Assembly (NCBI GenBank): GCA_946122785.1
Contig: CAMGYJ010000006.1
Location: 38,274,066-38,338,065, forward strand
Source: Linum tenue
Lineage: Eukaryota; Streptophyta; Magnoliopsida; Malpighiales; Linaceae
Direction of reading: 5' to 3'
DNA: 64,000 nucleotides
Shown: positions 1 through 10,725 of the stretch, in pieces
How positions within the stretch are numbered: position 1 is the stretch's first letter
Layout: each line of letters starts with the position of its first letter
Translations under genes and position numbers: made by a program
The notes under the pieces: generated by a model
What the model saw: only the letters and a program-made list of their open reading frames with translations
Told to the model about the DNA's origin: nothing
The model's database searches: none

Positions 1-2058
1 GTACCTCGTGATGCCTTTTGGACTCTGCAATGCGCCCTCGACATTCCAGGCATCCATGAACGGCATATTTCAGCCTCTTTTACGAAGGCCAATGTTGATA
101 TTCTTCGATGACATCCTGGTTTTCAGTAAATCGTGGGAAGAGCACCTGCAGTAGTTGCAGGAGGTGTTCGAGATATTGCAGAAGAATCAGTTCTTATGAA
201 GGCATCCAAATGTGCTTTTGGAGTGCAGGAGGTGGACTATTTTTTCCCAGCCATTTGACATTGAGACAGACGCGTCAGGTCGGGGTATTGGAGCGGTACT
301 ATCACAGGAGAAGCATCCCATTGCTTTCATGTGTCGTAATTCCTCCATCCAAGGAGGCTTGCTCGACATACCATAAGGAGATGCATGCTATTACAGAAGC
401 AGTACAAATGTGGCGATCCTATTTGATTGGCCAGAAGATTCGCATCTACACCGATCATCAGAGCTTGAAACACTTGATGGATCAGCGGGTGTCCACTCCA
501 GACCAACACAAATGGGTGGTAAAATTGATGGGGTACGACTATGGACTCCACTATCGGCCGGGGCCGATGAACAAAGTCGTGGATGCGCTGTCAAAGGTCG
601 AACTGGCCCGCAGGTAGCAGTCGTGACCGGGCCGGTGGTGCAGTTCTGGGATGATGTTCGGAAGGCAATCGAGACACCTAGAGGGTACACGTTCTGGCAC
701 GGGATGGTCTATTTTAAGGGACGTGTGGTCCTTCCGGCGTCCACCTCTCTGACGGCGACTGTTATGAGGGAATTCCACGATTTCCCTGTGGGAGGACACT
801 TGGGGCATAAGAGAACGCTGAGGAAAATCCGCAGTCAATTCTACTGGCCTCAGATGGGTCGCGAGGTCAAGGAGTATATGGCCTCCTGCGATACTTGTCA
901 GCGGGTCAAGGCTTTATTGCTACGACCAGCGGGGTTACTACAGCCCCTGCAGTACCAGAACGAGTGTGGGAGGACATTAGCATGGATTTTATAGTGGGAT
1001 TGCCACCATCCGGAGGGAAGACAATCCTGCTAGTGGTGGTTGACCGACTCACAAAGTATGCCCATTTCATGGCTTTAGCGCACCTGTACACCGCTAGGAG
1101 TGTAGCCGAGCAGTTTGTCTGGCGTGTGATTCGGCATCACGGGTTCCCTCGATCGATCGTGAGTGACCAAGACACGCTCTTCTTGGGTAGGTTCTGGAAG
1201 GAGGTGTTTTCTATGGAAAAGGCGGAACTAAAGATGAGTTCCGCATACCACCCGCAGCCAGACGGCCAGACAGAGGCAGTTAATAAGATACTCGAGCAGT
1301 ATCTGGGGTGTTTTGCACACCAGCAGCCGCGACGTTGGCTGGCCATGTTGCCCTGGGCTGAGCTGTGGTATAATACCACCTATCACTGGCCGATCTAGAT
1401 GTCTCTGTTCGAGGCTTTGTATGGGCGAACACCAACTATGCTGGCGCGGTACCAGTCAGGGTTGAGTGCGGTGGATGCAGTAGACAGGTGGTTGGCTGAG
1501 CGAGACGTGGCACTGCAGTAGCTGAAGGCAAACTTGGCCGCGTCCAATAATCGGATGAAGTAGCAGGCCGATTTGGGACGGCATGACGAGGAGTTCGCTG
1601 TGGGAGATTGGGTGTTACTCAGGTTGCACCCGTATCGGCAAGCATCGGTGTTTTGTCGAGCATATTAGAAGCTCGCGGCTCATTATTTTGGTCCATATCA
1701 GGTGCTGGAGCGGATTTGGCCAGTGGTATATCTCCTACAGCTTCCAGACACCGCTCGAATTCATTCCACATTTCATGTGTCCCTCTTACACAGATACCGT
1801 GGAGCGGAGCCGCCAGTCGATGGTGTGGGGAGCCTCGAGCTGGAGCCTAAGGCGGTGCTCCATACGCGTTGGCCGAAGCAGGGCAAACGTCACGTGATGG
1901 AGAGCCTCATCTAGTGGAAGCATCTCGGGCCAGAGGAAGCAACTTGGGAGGATACCGAGACCGTTCGTCAAAACTATCCTACGTTCGATCTTGAGGACAA
2001 GCTCTATTCTGAAGGGGAAGGGAGTGTGAGCGACATGGCAGGGGCCGAGTTGGCCTAA
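1..2058 (+). pseudogene. Ty3/gypsy chromovirus pol relic (RT, RNase H, integrase, chromodomain-like)
   Basis: This is the 3' part of a retrotransposon polyprotein; its start lies outside the window. In shifting frames I see RT ([14 protein letters not shown] near 5-50 and [10 protein letters not shown] near 100-130), RNase H ([16 protein letters not shown] near 260-305; TDHQSLKHLMDQR near 450-490), an integrase zinc-binding region (H..H..C..C near 770-905) and the catalytic core (MDFIVGLPP near 980, VSDQD near 1160, YHPQPDGQTEAVN near 1245-1280). A GDWVLLRL stretch (about 1605) and a tail WEDTETVRQNYPTFDLEDKL (about 1945-2005) resemble the chromodomain end of plant chromoviruses. It is dead: frameshifts plus several TAG stops, including 1519-1521, 1561-1563 and 1912-1914. 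The last codons run into the LTR and end with TAA at 2056-2058. The lineage within chromoviruses (Reina or Tekay type) is inference. Confidence 0.88.
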
Positions 2059-2249
2059 GGGAGGGTATTTTGGTCATTATTAATAATTGGGGGAGAGCTC
2101 TATTTAAACGTTAGTTGTTGCTATTTTGGGAACGAATAATCATATTTGAATTATCAAATCCCAAATCTCTCTCTTCAATTCCCAATTCTTAACCCTAATT
2201 CTTCAATTCTCATCCTTATTTCTTGTTCATAACCACTGTGTTCCTCACA
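2025..2249 (+). repeat. 3' LTR of the chromovirus
   Basis: A purine-rich tract (gaaggggaaggga, 2011-2023) directly precedes TGTGAG at 2025, as expected for a polypurine tract followed by an LTR. The stretch ends CTCACA at 2249, the exact inverse of TGTGAG, giving a 225-bp unit with perfect 6-bp terminal inverted repeats. A TATA-like ctatttaaac lies near 2100. The partner LTR is outside the window, so the right edge rests on the terminal repeat alone. Confidence 0.6.
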
Positions 2250-3250
2250 GCCCCACACCCATTAGGAACTTCCTTGAGAGAAGGCTAAATAGATAGGATT
2301 GATTTACATTCTCATATATAGGATAGAGAGTCTCTCTAACTTACTTGACTGGAAGTCTTAGCTACCCGAAAGATAGAGAAAGAGCTTTATCAAGCACACA
2401 TGAATATGTTCACTCTTTTATCCAAGGTTATTTCCTATTTCTTTTTCATTCTTGCAGGATAAGAAAAAAATTCTTCCTCTCTTTTTTGGTTGGTATCGAA
2501 ATGCCTCATGTTAGGAGAAGTTTATGCAATTTCAATCAATATTGTCATTATTACAGAAGGACAAGGTGGTCTAGAAATATCATGTGAGTTATATCATAGA
2601 TTGTTGTCACGATAATCCTTTACTATCGATAAATTAGGCATGTATTTAGGATTGATGATTTCACAACATATGAAAAGTCGTATCGACTCATACTAATATG
2701 AAGCACAAATAAGCAATATAATCAATAAATAAACAATGAGAACATGAATTACTTCAATCAAAGGAAGGAATATCTGATAAGTTAGAGTTAGAATAGTCCT
2801 CCTTACTAAAGATGGCGGATCTGACGCCATTTTGGCTTATAGCAGACTAAAATCCTATCATTTTAGTTGTTTAGGCCATATTTTGCTCGTCCGACCCTCG
2901 AATCCACTTACGTTTGATTTTAGATGCTCGTATTCTTGTCCTCTTTGATGTTATGATGAGCCGCCATAATGACTTTGCCTGAAAATATCCAAAAGGCATC
3001 AATATGATAAAACACACCTAGAGGCTATCAATGACACTTTTGAGAAAATATCAAGAAAATCCAAATTAAAATAGCTAGAGATGTGAAGATATTACACAAA
3101 ACATGGTATAAAATGATGTGATAAAAATGTATATTGTACAAGTCATCAACAACGATGATGTTATTTTAAATCATGTAAGAAATTATCAACGAGCGCTTGG
3201 GTTATCAGTTTGGATAGGCCTTTTCTTGTATATGCAAAGAGAAGATGGGA
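2250..3250. other. Intergenic, no gene recognised
   Basis: AT-rich DNA with no convincing reading frame, domain or repeat structure between the chromovirus LTR and the copia element. The TAAGG at 3251-3255 is the left target-site duplication of the copia element. The right part could continue the minus-strand LINE found beyond the copia element, but I could not show that. Confidence 0.4.
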
Positions 3251-3255
3251 TAAGG

Positions 3256-3780
3256 TGTTGGGAATGAATAGCTTTGAAAGCTATATTGAATTAATTATCC
3301 AGTATTCTTTCTAGATACAAAAATAAGAAGGATAATTAATAACAAGAATATTATGGAGATAATTAATATTAATTATCTTAATATAATAAATATTAATTAT
3401 CTTAATATAATAAATATTAATTATCTTAATATAATATATCTTAATTATGGGAGTAATTATCTTCCTAATTAAAATGTGACTTATTCCCAAAGAAAAAGGG
3501 AATATTCTAGGTTTTCTGCTCCTATAAATAGCAGACCCCTAGACCCTCTAAATACACCTCAGAGAGCAGAAACACGGGAGAGAGTGAGATTCAAAGAGCT
3601 CCGGTTTTCCGCACAAAACCGCTGAGCAAATCAAAAGAGTGGCTGTTTTATCCTGGAGGCGACCGGCTGATAGTCTGCTGTGCGAATAACGAGGCAATGC
3701 CGCGAACGTCTTAAAGAGAGCGATCTAGTCCGCGACTCAGCCAGATCGGTAACCCTAATTTTTCTGATCGGTTTCTAACA
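3256..3780 (+). repeat. 5' LTR of copia element
   Basis: 525 bp, TG...CA ends, TATA-like tataaat at 3523-3529. It is 48 bp longer than the 3' LTR because a 24-bp AT-rich unit is present three times here and once there. Confidence 0.93.
3367..3438 (+). repeat. 24-bp tandem repeat, three units, inside the 5' LTR
   Basis: Units start at 3367, 3391 and 3415 and each begins tattaattatcttaatata. The 3' LTR has a single unit, which accounts exactly for the 48-bp length difference. Confidence 0.9.
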
Positions 3781-5000
3781 ATTTAAGACGTTTGGTTGCT
3801 GTCATGTGTACCAAATAGGATACCGATTTTGGCTCGATCGATTTCCTTCGCGGCGCGTTGCCTTTTCAAGATTGCCCCAGTCATATCTCCTCCATAACCA
3901 ACGTGCTGAAATTATGTCCGGAGGTACGCCTTTTGGATCGTTTGCCAGTAGTACTCTTCGGGGACAACGAATGCTTCAGTCAAGTATCCACCTCCGACTG
4001 AGGAAATCAATGAAGGAGGAGGAATCTAAGCAAGTTATGGAAGGGAATTTATTCCCTGGGAAAGAAGGACATAGTTGACCTGGGTCATGATAAAGAAGCA
4101 AAAGGGGATTTCCAGCTTCAGTTGCGGCCACGGTAACCTAAATGAGTTTTTTCTATAGAAAGGACATGGGTTGCATCAGTGAATTATTATGGGGTTCTCT
4201 TGTGTTAATTGATTGTTTCTTATGAATGTGACTTCACTAACCCATCTGTATATGTGAGTTCCGACTGTTAAAATTGGCGGACGGTGGAGTGGTAGCACTG
4301 TACCACAAGAAGAAGGTGATTGGTAGAGGAGAAGTCGGCGGAGGGAGGCAGCCAGACGACCCCGGGCTGTACTTTATTTGGGCCAAATCAATTCATTGCA
4401 AGCTGGCTAATTGATTTGGGCCAAGTCAATTCCGTCAAGAGCAAGCTGATTCCATTGTCTCGTTTAAATCCCATCCCGGGCCAAGCAAATGGAAGAAGGC
4501 CTCGGTCAATTTAATTTCCCTTGTCCAAGTCTCAAGAGCAAAAGCTATTATCAGAAGGGGATGACCTCTCGAAAAAAAGGTCAGAAGTGAAACCCTTGTT
4601 ATGAATCATTTATAAATGATAAAATTAGAATCTATGTCATATAACTTGATACATGAAATTGAGATATTTTATGAATACTAGAAAGAACAATTATAATTGA
4701 TGCATGATCATGTTGACATTGAGATATATCTTCCTCAATGATTGGAGTACAACTTTGCGTACATAATTTTGGTTAAATGGGTGCATAGGTTCTGTAGTAT
4801 ATGTGGAAATAGAATGATATACTTATTCGTAGTAATGGGATTAGAAGAAGTACTGTTTGTCAGTACTAAGTGAACCACTCGTGCTACTCTAGAATTTTAA
4901 AGTTTCAAGAATGAGAGTAGCAATACGAACCAGATCCACGCCAATTAGAATGGTACCCATCGTGGTAACCATAAGATTGTCACACAATCCTCTAAGAATG
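3781..5000 (+). other. Copia leader and gag-side region, no readable product
   Basis: Between the 5' LTR and the first recognisable domain there is no long frame with a known domain. A 90-codon open stretch at 3806-4078 matches nothing I know. Two near-copies of ttgggccaaatcaattc lie near 4380 and 4420. I read this as decayed leader and gag sequence. Confidence 0.45.
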
Positions 5001-7390
5001 ACGCTATGTTTCTCAATTAAATTTGAGGAAAACTAGGTCATATGACACGAAAGTGTTAGAGCAAGTCTAACATAGTATTGTCTTAACTTGATTAAAGAAG
5101 AGGATTTGACAATAATAATCGCTATGGTGATGATAGAGGTTAGCCTTAATGGTAACTCTGAAGAATGGTGGTTGGATATTGACGCCTCAAGGCATGCATT
5201 TGATAAAGTAGCTAAGCTCAATCATGCATTGAGGCGTATTGAAGGAGAAAGTGTTGTTGGGCACGACCCTCACCACTATTGTTGATGGTTCTATGAAAGT
5301 GGAAGTGAACCTTACCTCTAGAAAGCCGTTGACTATGCTAGATGTAAGGAATGATTAAGTAGATAAAATGAATTCTTCTGTGTGGCATGTGCGTCATTGT
5401 GAAGAATTATAATATCTAAGGTCGTATTCCCATATCATGAAGTGAAGAATCGAAAGATCTTATTTATTTGATATGGATAAACATGATGGAAAGACAATAA
5501 ATCATTTATTGCTCTATAAGGTGCTTTGTCTAGTTATTTGAGATGTTAATTTGAAATGACTTGAGAAATGCTTTATCGCATTATTAATGATTGCACTGAT
5601 TATTCGATATGTTGCAGAGTTAATGAATCAGTGTAATATGATAACTAGAAAAGCATATGAGTGTGTTTTATTGTGTCGTCAATTGTAAAATGCACATTCC
5701 TCATGATTTGAATACTCATTTTTAATCCATCTAGATGATGCCAATATAGTTCCATTTATATTAAGAAATAGTGGGGGTGATATCCTGCCTACTATTAGAA
5801 ATAATGGATAACGAGTGGGGGTGATGAATCTGAGTATGAACTCGGAAGAGACAAATGAACCATAAATCTCGAAAGGATTTTGGTTATGAATTTGTTATTT
5901 ACACCCTAAGAAAGAAAGATCCTACAAGTCTGCTAGAAGTTCGAACTTCCATAAAGATGCAGAATCCATTATTAACGAAATGGAATTATTGGAGTCTAAT
6001 AAGACTTAAAATCTTGTAGAGTTACCTCTTGGTTGTAAAGTCTTGGGTAATATATCGATGAAATCTAAAAGATTTGGCATCTTTGAGAATTACCTCCTGG
6101 CAATGAAGCCTAGGTAATAAATGGATTATTAAAAGGAAAACTGAAACCTGATGGTTTAGTTTATGAGTATAAGGATCGCCTAATAGCTAAGGCTTTAAGT
6201 GAAAAGGAAAAATTGTAAATTTTCTTGTTATCTATTCACCATATATAGAATAACATCCATGTATGTTCTGATTGCTAGTGTTGTGCGTCAGATGGATTGT
6301 TAAACATGTTTCTGTGAATGGTGATTTAGATAGGAAAATCTACATGGGACAACCTATAGGGTTGTTATTCCTGAACATGCTTAGGGAGTCTATAGTTAGA
6401 CAAATCATTGTAAGATTTGAAATAGACTCTAAGACGATGGCATGAATAAACTGGTTCTCTCATATGGTTTTAAAAGTGAAAGTGACAAGTGCATTTAGTA
6501 CAAATTTGAGAATGACACTTGCATTATGAATGACACGTCGATCTTTGGTACAAAGACTCGTAATGTAAATATTGAAAAAACATGATGGTTGAGAATTTTG
6601 AATGTGAAGGATCTGAATGAAACAAATGTTATGCTTAGAGATCCTAATAACTAGGAAAATACAAGATGTACACCTGCATACATGTTTGATGATGCTCGTA
6701 TAAATATTTAAAGAACACTTAAGACGGTGTAAGAAAGTTTGAATATACTAGCATTTACAGTTTGCATAAGGCAGCTGATAAACATGATATCTGATTTAGT
6801 GGGGGGGTACTTGGCGGGCTTACTGATTGTCCTAGTATGAAGCATTGATATGCTATTGAAAGGGGTCATGAGACACCTTAAGAACAGTAGACCTTGGTAT
6901 AAGTTATCAACGGTTTCTTGCTGTATTGGTAGGGTATATTGAAGCGGACGAGGATACCCTATAGAAGATTCCAAGGCATCCAGTGGACATGTTTTAAACA
7001 TCACTGGAAGTGTTGTGTCTTGGAATTCTAAGAAGTAAACGATCCTGGCTCAATCAACTAAGAAATCAGAAATGATGAAACTAGCAATGGCTAGTAAAGA
7101 GGAAAGTTGATTGAGAGGGTCACTACTAGAGATTCCCTTATGGGAAAGACCGATCCCTCCGGTAGTTGATTAATTGTGATAGCACCGCAGCTATTGCAAA
7201 AGAAGGGAACCGGTTCTAGAACGAAAAGAGACGACAAATTTGTCGTAAGCACAGTACTGTAAGAGAACTCCTAATGATAGGAGCAATGAGGGTGGATCAT
7301 ATAAGATCCTAATAGAATCTAGCTGATCCTTTGACGAAAGTATCATCTAGAGAGAAAAGTCCAAAATACCACGAAGGTATGAGACTTATG
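5000..7390 (+). pseudogene. Ty1/copia gag-pol relic
   Basis: Several copia landmarks survive in broken frames. A zinc-knuckle end (GKLGHMTRKC) lies near 5020-5058. The protease start WWLDIDASRHAF near 5165-5202 has the D-x-A-S pattern in place of the usual D-S/T-G-A. The RT N-terminal side shows LVELPLGCKVLG (about 6018-6055) and KLKPDGLVYEYKDRLIAK (about 6140-6190). RNase H shows SSGHVLNITGSVVSWNSKK (about 6980-7037) and then a VRELLMIGAMRVDHIRS-like segment (about 7260-7305). The integrase expected between protease and RT is not recognisable in the short 5300-5950 interval and seems deleted or decayed. Stops occur every few dozen codons, so no product is expected. Confidence 0.82.
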
Positions 7391-7923
7391 CCTACCGAAC
7401 CATGGATTACAAGTGATGGTAACCCGACCCGATAGACTGGAGATCCCAAGAAACGGGTTCAATGGGTAATAACAAGTCATGAGTAATATTGAGAAAGGTT
7501 CATGCATAGTGAAGCATGAATCCCAAAGCCTTGGAGGTTGAGTTAAACTCTTAATGAGATCTATACTCTATGTGGAGTGAAGTACTTTACTTTGGGGGTA
7601 CTTCTGATAGACTCACCTATGTGAATGTGGGAGTGGGGCCGCTCCCTATGGAACTTTGGAGGCACAAAGTTGCTAGAGCGTTCACTAAACCGCGATAACG
7701 TGCATGGCCATAAACGCACGGCCTATGAGAGAATATCACTCGATGAAAAGATCCGGTGTGCTACATTGTCTGAGATAGGGTTCAAGACTACGAGTCACCC
7801 TTATGAAATCGGAATTGTAACCACTACGCTAAGGTTCAAATCTTCGCGATACCTTAGCTTATGCCCGATCTTATGGATCTGTTGATGCTCAGAGATAGTT
7901 TCAAAACTATTCAAGTGGGGGAT

Positions 7924-8400
7924 TGTTGGGAATGAATAGCTTTGAAAGCTATATTGAATTAATTATCCAGTATTCTTTCTAGATACAAAAATAAGAAGGA
8001 TAATTAATAACAAGAATATTATGGAGATAATTAGTATTAATTATCTTAATATAATATATCTTAATTATGGGAGTAATTATCTTCCTAATTAAAATGTGAC
8101 TTATTCCCAAAGAAAGAGGGAATATTCTAGGTTTTCTGCTCCTATAAATAGCAGACCCCTAGACCCTCTAAATACACCTCAGAGAGCAGAAACACGGGAG
8201 AGAGTGAGATTCAAAGAGCTCCGGTTTTCCGCACAAAACCGCCGAGCAAATCAAAAGAGTGGTTGTTTTATCCTGGAGGCGACCGGCTGATAGTCTGCTG
8301 TGCGAATAACGAGGCAGTTCCGCGAACGTCTTAAAGAGAGCGACCTAGTCCGCGACTCAGCCAGATCGGTAACCCTAATTTTTCTGATCGGTTTCTAACG
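7924..8400 (+). repeat. 3' LTR of copia element
   Basis: 477 bp, same sequence as 3256-3780 apart from about eight substitutions and the loss of two 24-bp units. TATA-like tataaat is at 8143-8149. The last base is G instead of A, and the TAAGG target duplication follows at 8401-8405. Confidence 0.93.
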
Positions 8401-8405
8401 TAAGG

Positions 8406-10336
8406 GGTCACCCTAATGCAAACCATGTTCTGGAAGAAAGAAATTGTACGAGGATCCATTAAGGAGAACAAAAAAATAAATGGAAGAAATGAATGCCCAT
8501 AGCCACTTAAGCCAAGAATATCACTAAAAATTGAGCCTAGATATAACACCAAATAGAAATTACCATTCAACCCTATCGTTCTCGTGATTTTTTATTTTCA
8601 CAATTGTAATACTTTCTGTCAAATAAGAAAATTATCCATAATAATCCTACCTTTGATAAATCCATTTTGAAACAGATATACCACTGTAGGCAACACTTCA
8701 TTCAGCCACATAGTTAAGGTTTTGGAGATGATCTTGCAAGGAACTTGATAGAGACCATCATTGTATCACCATATGTGGTTGAAGTTTGGGAGTAGATGGA
8801 AAGTTTGAAAATTTTATGGAAAGTAGCAACTGCAAAATCAACAATCATCCCCCAAAAGTATTGAAAGAAGATACCGAAAAATTCACCCGTTCCAGGGACC
8901 CAAAACCCTCCAATTAAAGTTGTAGCACATATATCTTCTCTAAAAACTGGCGAGGTCAATGTATAGAAAGGGCTGAATAGCCGTGGAAGCTGGTGATTCT
9001 CCACAAAACAAGCCACCTGCAGCTCTTGAAGAAAAAGTTTGATAAAGAAATCCACTACAACCTTACCTTTATATGCTTTATCGGATACCACTACCCTATT
9101 TTCATCATGAAAAAACAAAAAAAAAATTACATCATCTTTGTAAGGTGGTTAGATGAAAAAATGAGTATGTGAGTCTCATTCAGTTAACTAATAGTCTTTG
9201 GAATTATGCTGTCAATATATCCCTTCCAACAAAAAATGCAACAAAAACTTGTTACCCATGACCCTAGATAACCATCCATTGACCATTTTACCTTAACCTT
9301 ACCACATTCAGTAATAATGGCATCCTGGAGCTCACAGATGTAACGAGCTAAATTTTAAATGCCCTCAGAAGCCCAGGCGAAAAGGTGATGTCAGGAAGAT
9401 TGTAACATACAATATAGTTGAAATGAAAAAGGTGCCCTCGTAGGTGAGCTTCGATTGGGAAAGAGGAATGTCTTTGGACTCATCATTGTCGAGCCACTAA
9501 TTACTGAAATGGAAGATAGACTTTCTTCTTGCAGGCTTGCAGCGGCTGGATGAAACAACAACATGACCATACGATGGTTAGAGCCAAGATTATATAAATG
9601 AAAGATTTGCAAACCTGACCAACTATAAATGGCCGGTTGGCAGCCAAAGTATGAACTTAATATTTTTCATGGTATGCTCACTCGGTGAACAAAGGTTTGG
9701 CCATGTGAATGGAAGCCAATGAAAGCTAAGGTCCTACAAGGAATGAAGAGTAGCAAAATCTTGGAGTTGAGACTAGGAAGTTGGGGAAGGGGGGAACGAC
9801 ATTGTTTCTATGTAGTAGAGAATAAAGAGTTTAAATATCCAAAGATATAAGAAAAGGAGAGCACATGATGAAAGAGCAAAAGAGATTTCATTCAATTGAG
9901 ATTGACAAAAACCTTCATTACAATCTGAATGAATAAAAGAAAAAATAAATTGACCACAGACAGCATGAGAACATTCCAGAAATATGAAAGTCTGAGACAG
10001 GAAAGAGAATGAACACACAAGTTCAAAATTCCAGGCTACAACCATTCTTCCTATAGTATTTATAGGAATAACTAAGACACATTCTTCAAATCCTAGATGA
10101 CGAATGCAATTCTTTACTTTGCAATAAGGACACTTAGTTTCACACAAAAAGAAAATCATGAAAGTCCGATTATTTATAACGGAAAATAAAACACTCATAG
10201 CCAAGGCCTTGCCAAAACCCTGGTAGTTCCAAGCTAGTACACTCATATCATTGATTGGAACTGGCCAGGTGCGATTACCTCCATCCCCATAGTTGCCTCT
10301 ACACTGTAGTGATCCTAAAAAGTGTGCTCCATACAT
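8406..10336 (-). pseudogene. Old L1-type LINE ORF2 relic (endonuclease and RT)
   Basis: Read on the minus strand from 10336 downwards, the start of an apurinic-type endonuclease is visible: MSVLAWNYQGFGKA near 10247-10206, then FLCETKCP near 10155 and RMVVAWNFEL near 10045, in the order expected for LINE ORF2. A further block NLGSNHRMVMLLF near 9590-9550 fits the endonuclease C-terminal S-D-H region. From 9118 down to 8714 a stretch with GTGEFFGIFFQYFWGMIV resembles the pre-RT G-P-D-G-F...F-W segment of plant L1 elements. Frameshifts and stops are frequent. The copia element at 3256-8400 probably landed within or at the edge of this LINE. Confidence 0.6.
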
Positions 10337-10725
10337 GACTTTAGATTCTTGAAATAGTTCACGTTATTTCATATCACTCATCTCCATAACATGAGCATTC
10401 ATACCATTTGGCCACTGAAGATTCAGAGATAGATTCATAGATGGACGTTGGAACCCAAGAGTTATTTTATCCTTATGTGACTAAGATGAGTTCAAAGCTA
10501 ACCGATCTTATGGTTGAGGTCCTAAAAATAAAGATCCACCTCTAATCCCTCGAGGCAAAGCAAACCGTGGAAATTTTTGTTGTAGATCAGGTTCATTCCC
10601 CTTAGGCTCATATATAACCTAGCAACCTCTTCGCACAAGTGTGATCCTTAACAACAAATTTAAATACTTGTCGGCAACAATTGCTGGAATTACCTATAAT
10701 CCCACAACATATACAAAATAAGGTA

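Larger units (their letters stand above)
3256..8400 (+). mobile_element. Ty1/copia LTR retrotransposon, complete ends, dead coding region
   Basis: The element is bounded by direct LTRs (3256-3780 and 7924-8400) that begin TGTTGGGAATG and end CTAACA/CTAACG. It is flanked by a perfect 5-bp target duplication TAAGG (3251-3255 and 8401-8405). A polypurine tract aagtgggggat (7913-7923) abuts the 3' LTR. Coding domains run zinc knuckle, protease, RT, RNase H, the copia order, with no convincing integrase in between. About eight substitutions separate the LTRs over 477 aligned bases by hand count, so the insertion is moderately old. A canonical initiator-tRNA primer site (tggtatcagagc) is not visible after the 5' LTR. 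Confidence 0.93.

Noticed and set aside
8096..8290. 64-codon open frame
   Set aside because: It lies inside the copia 3' LTR and is repeated, with a stop, in the 5' LTR.
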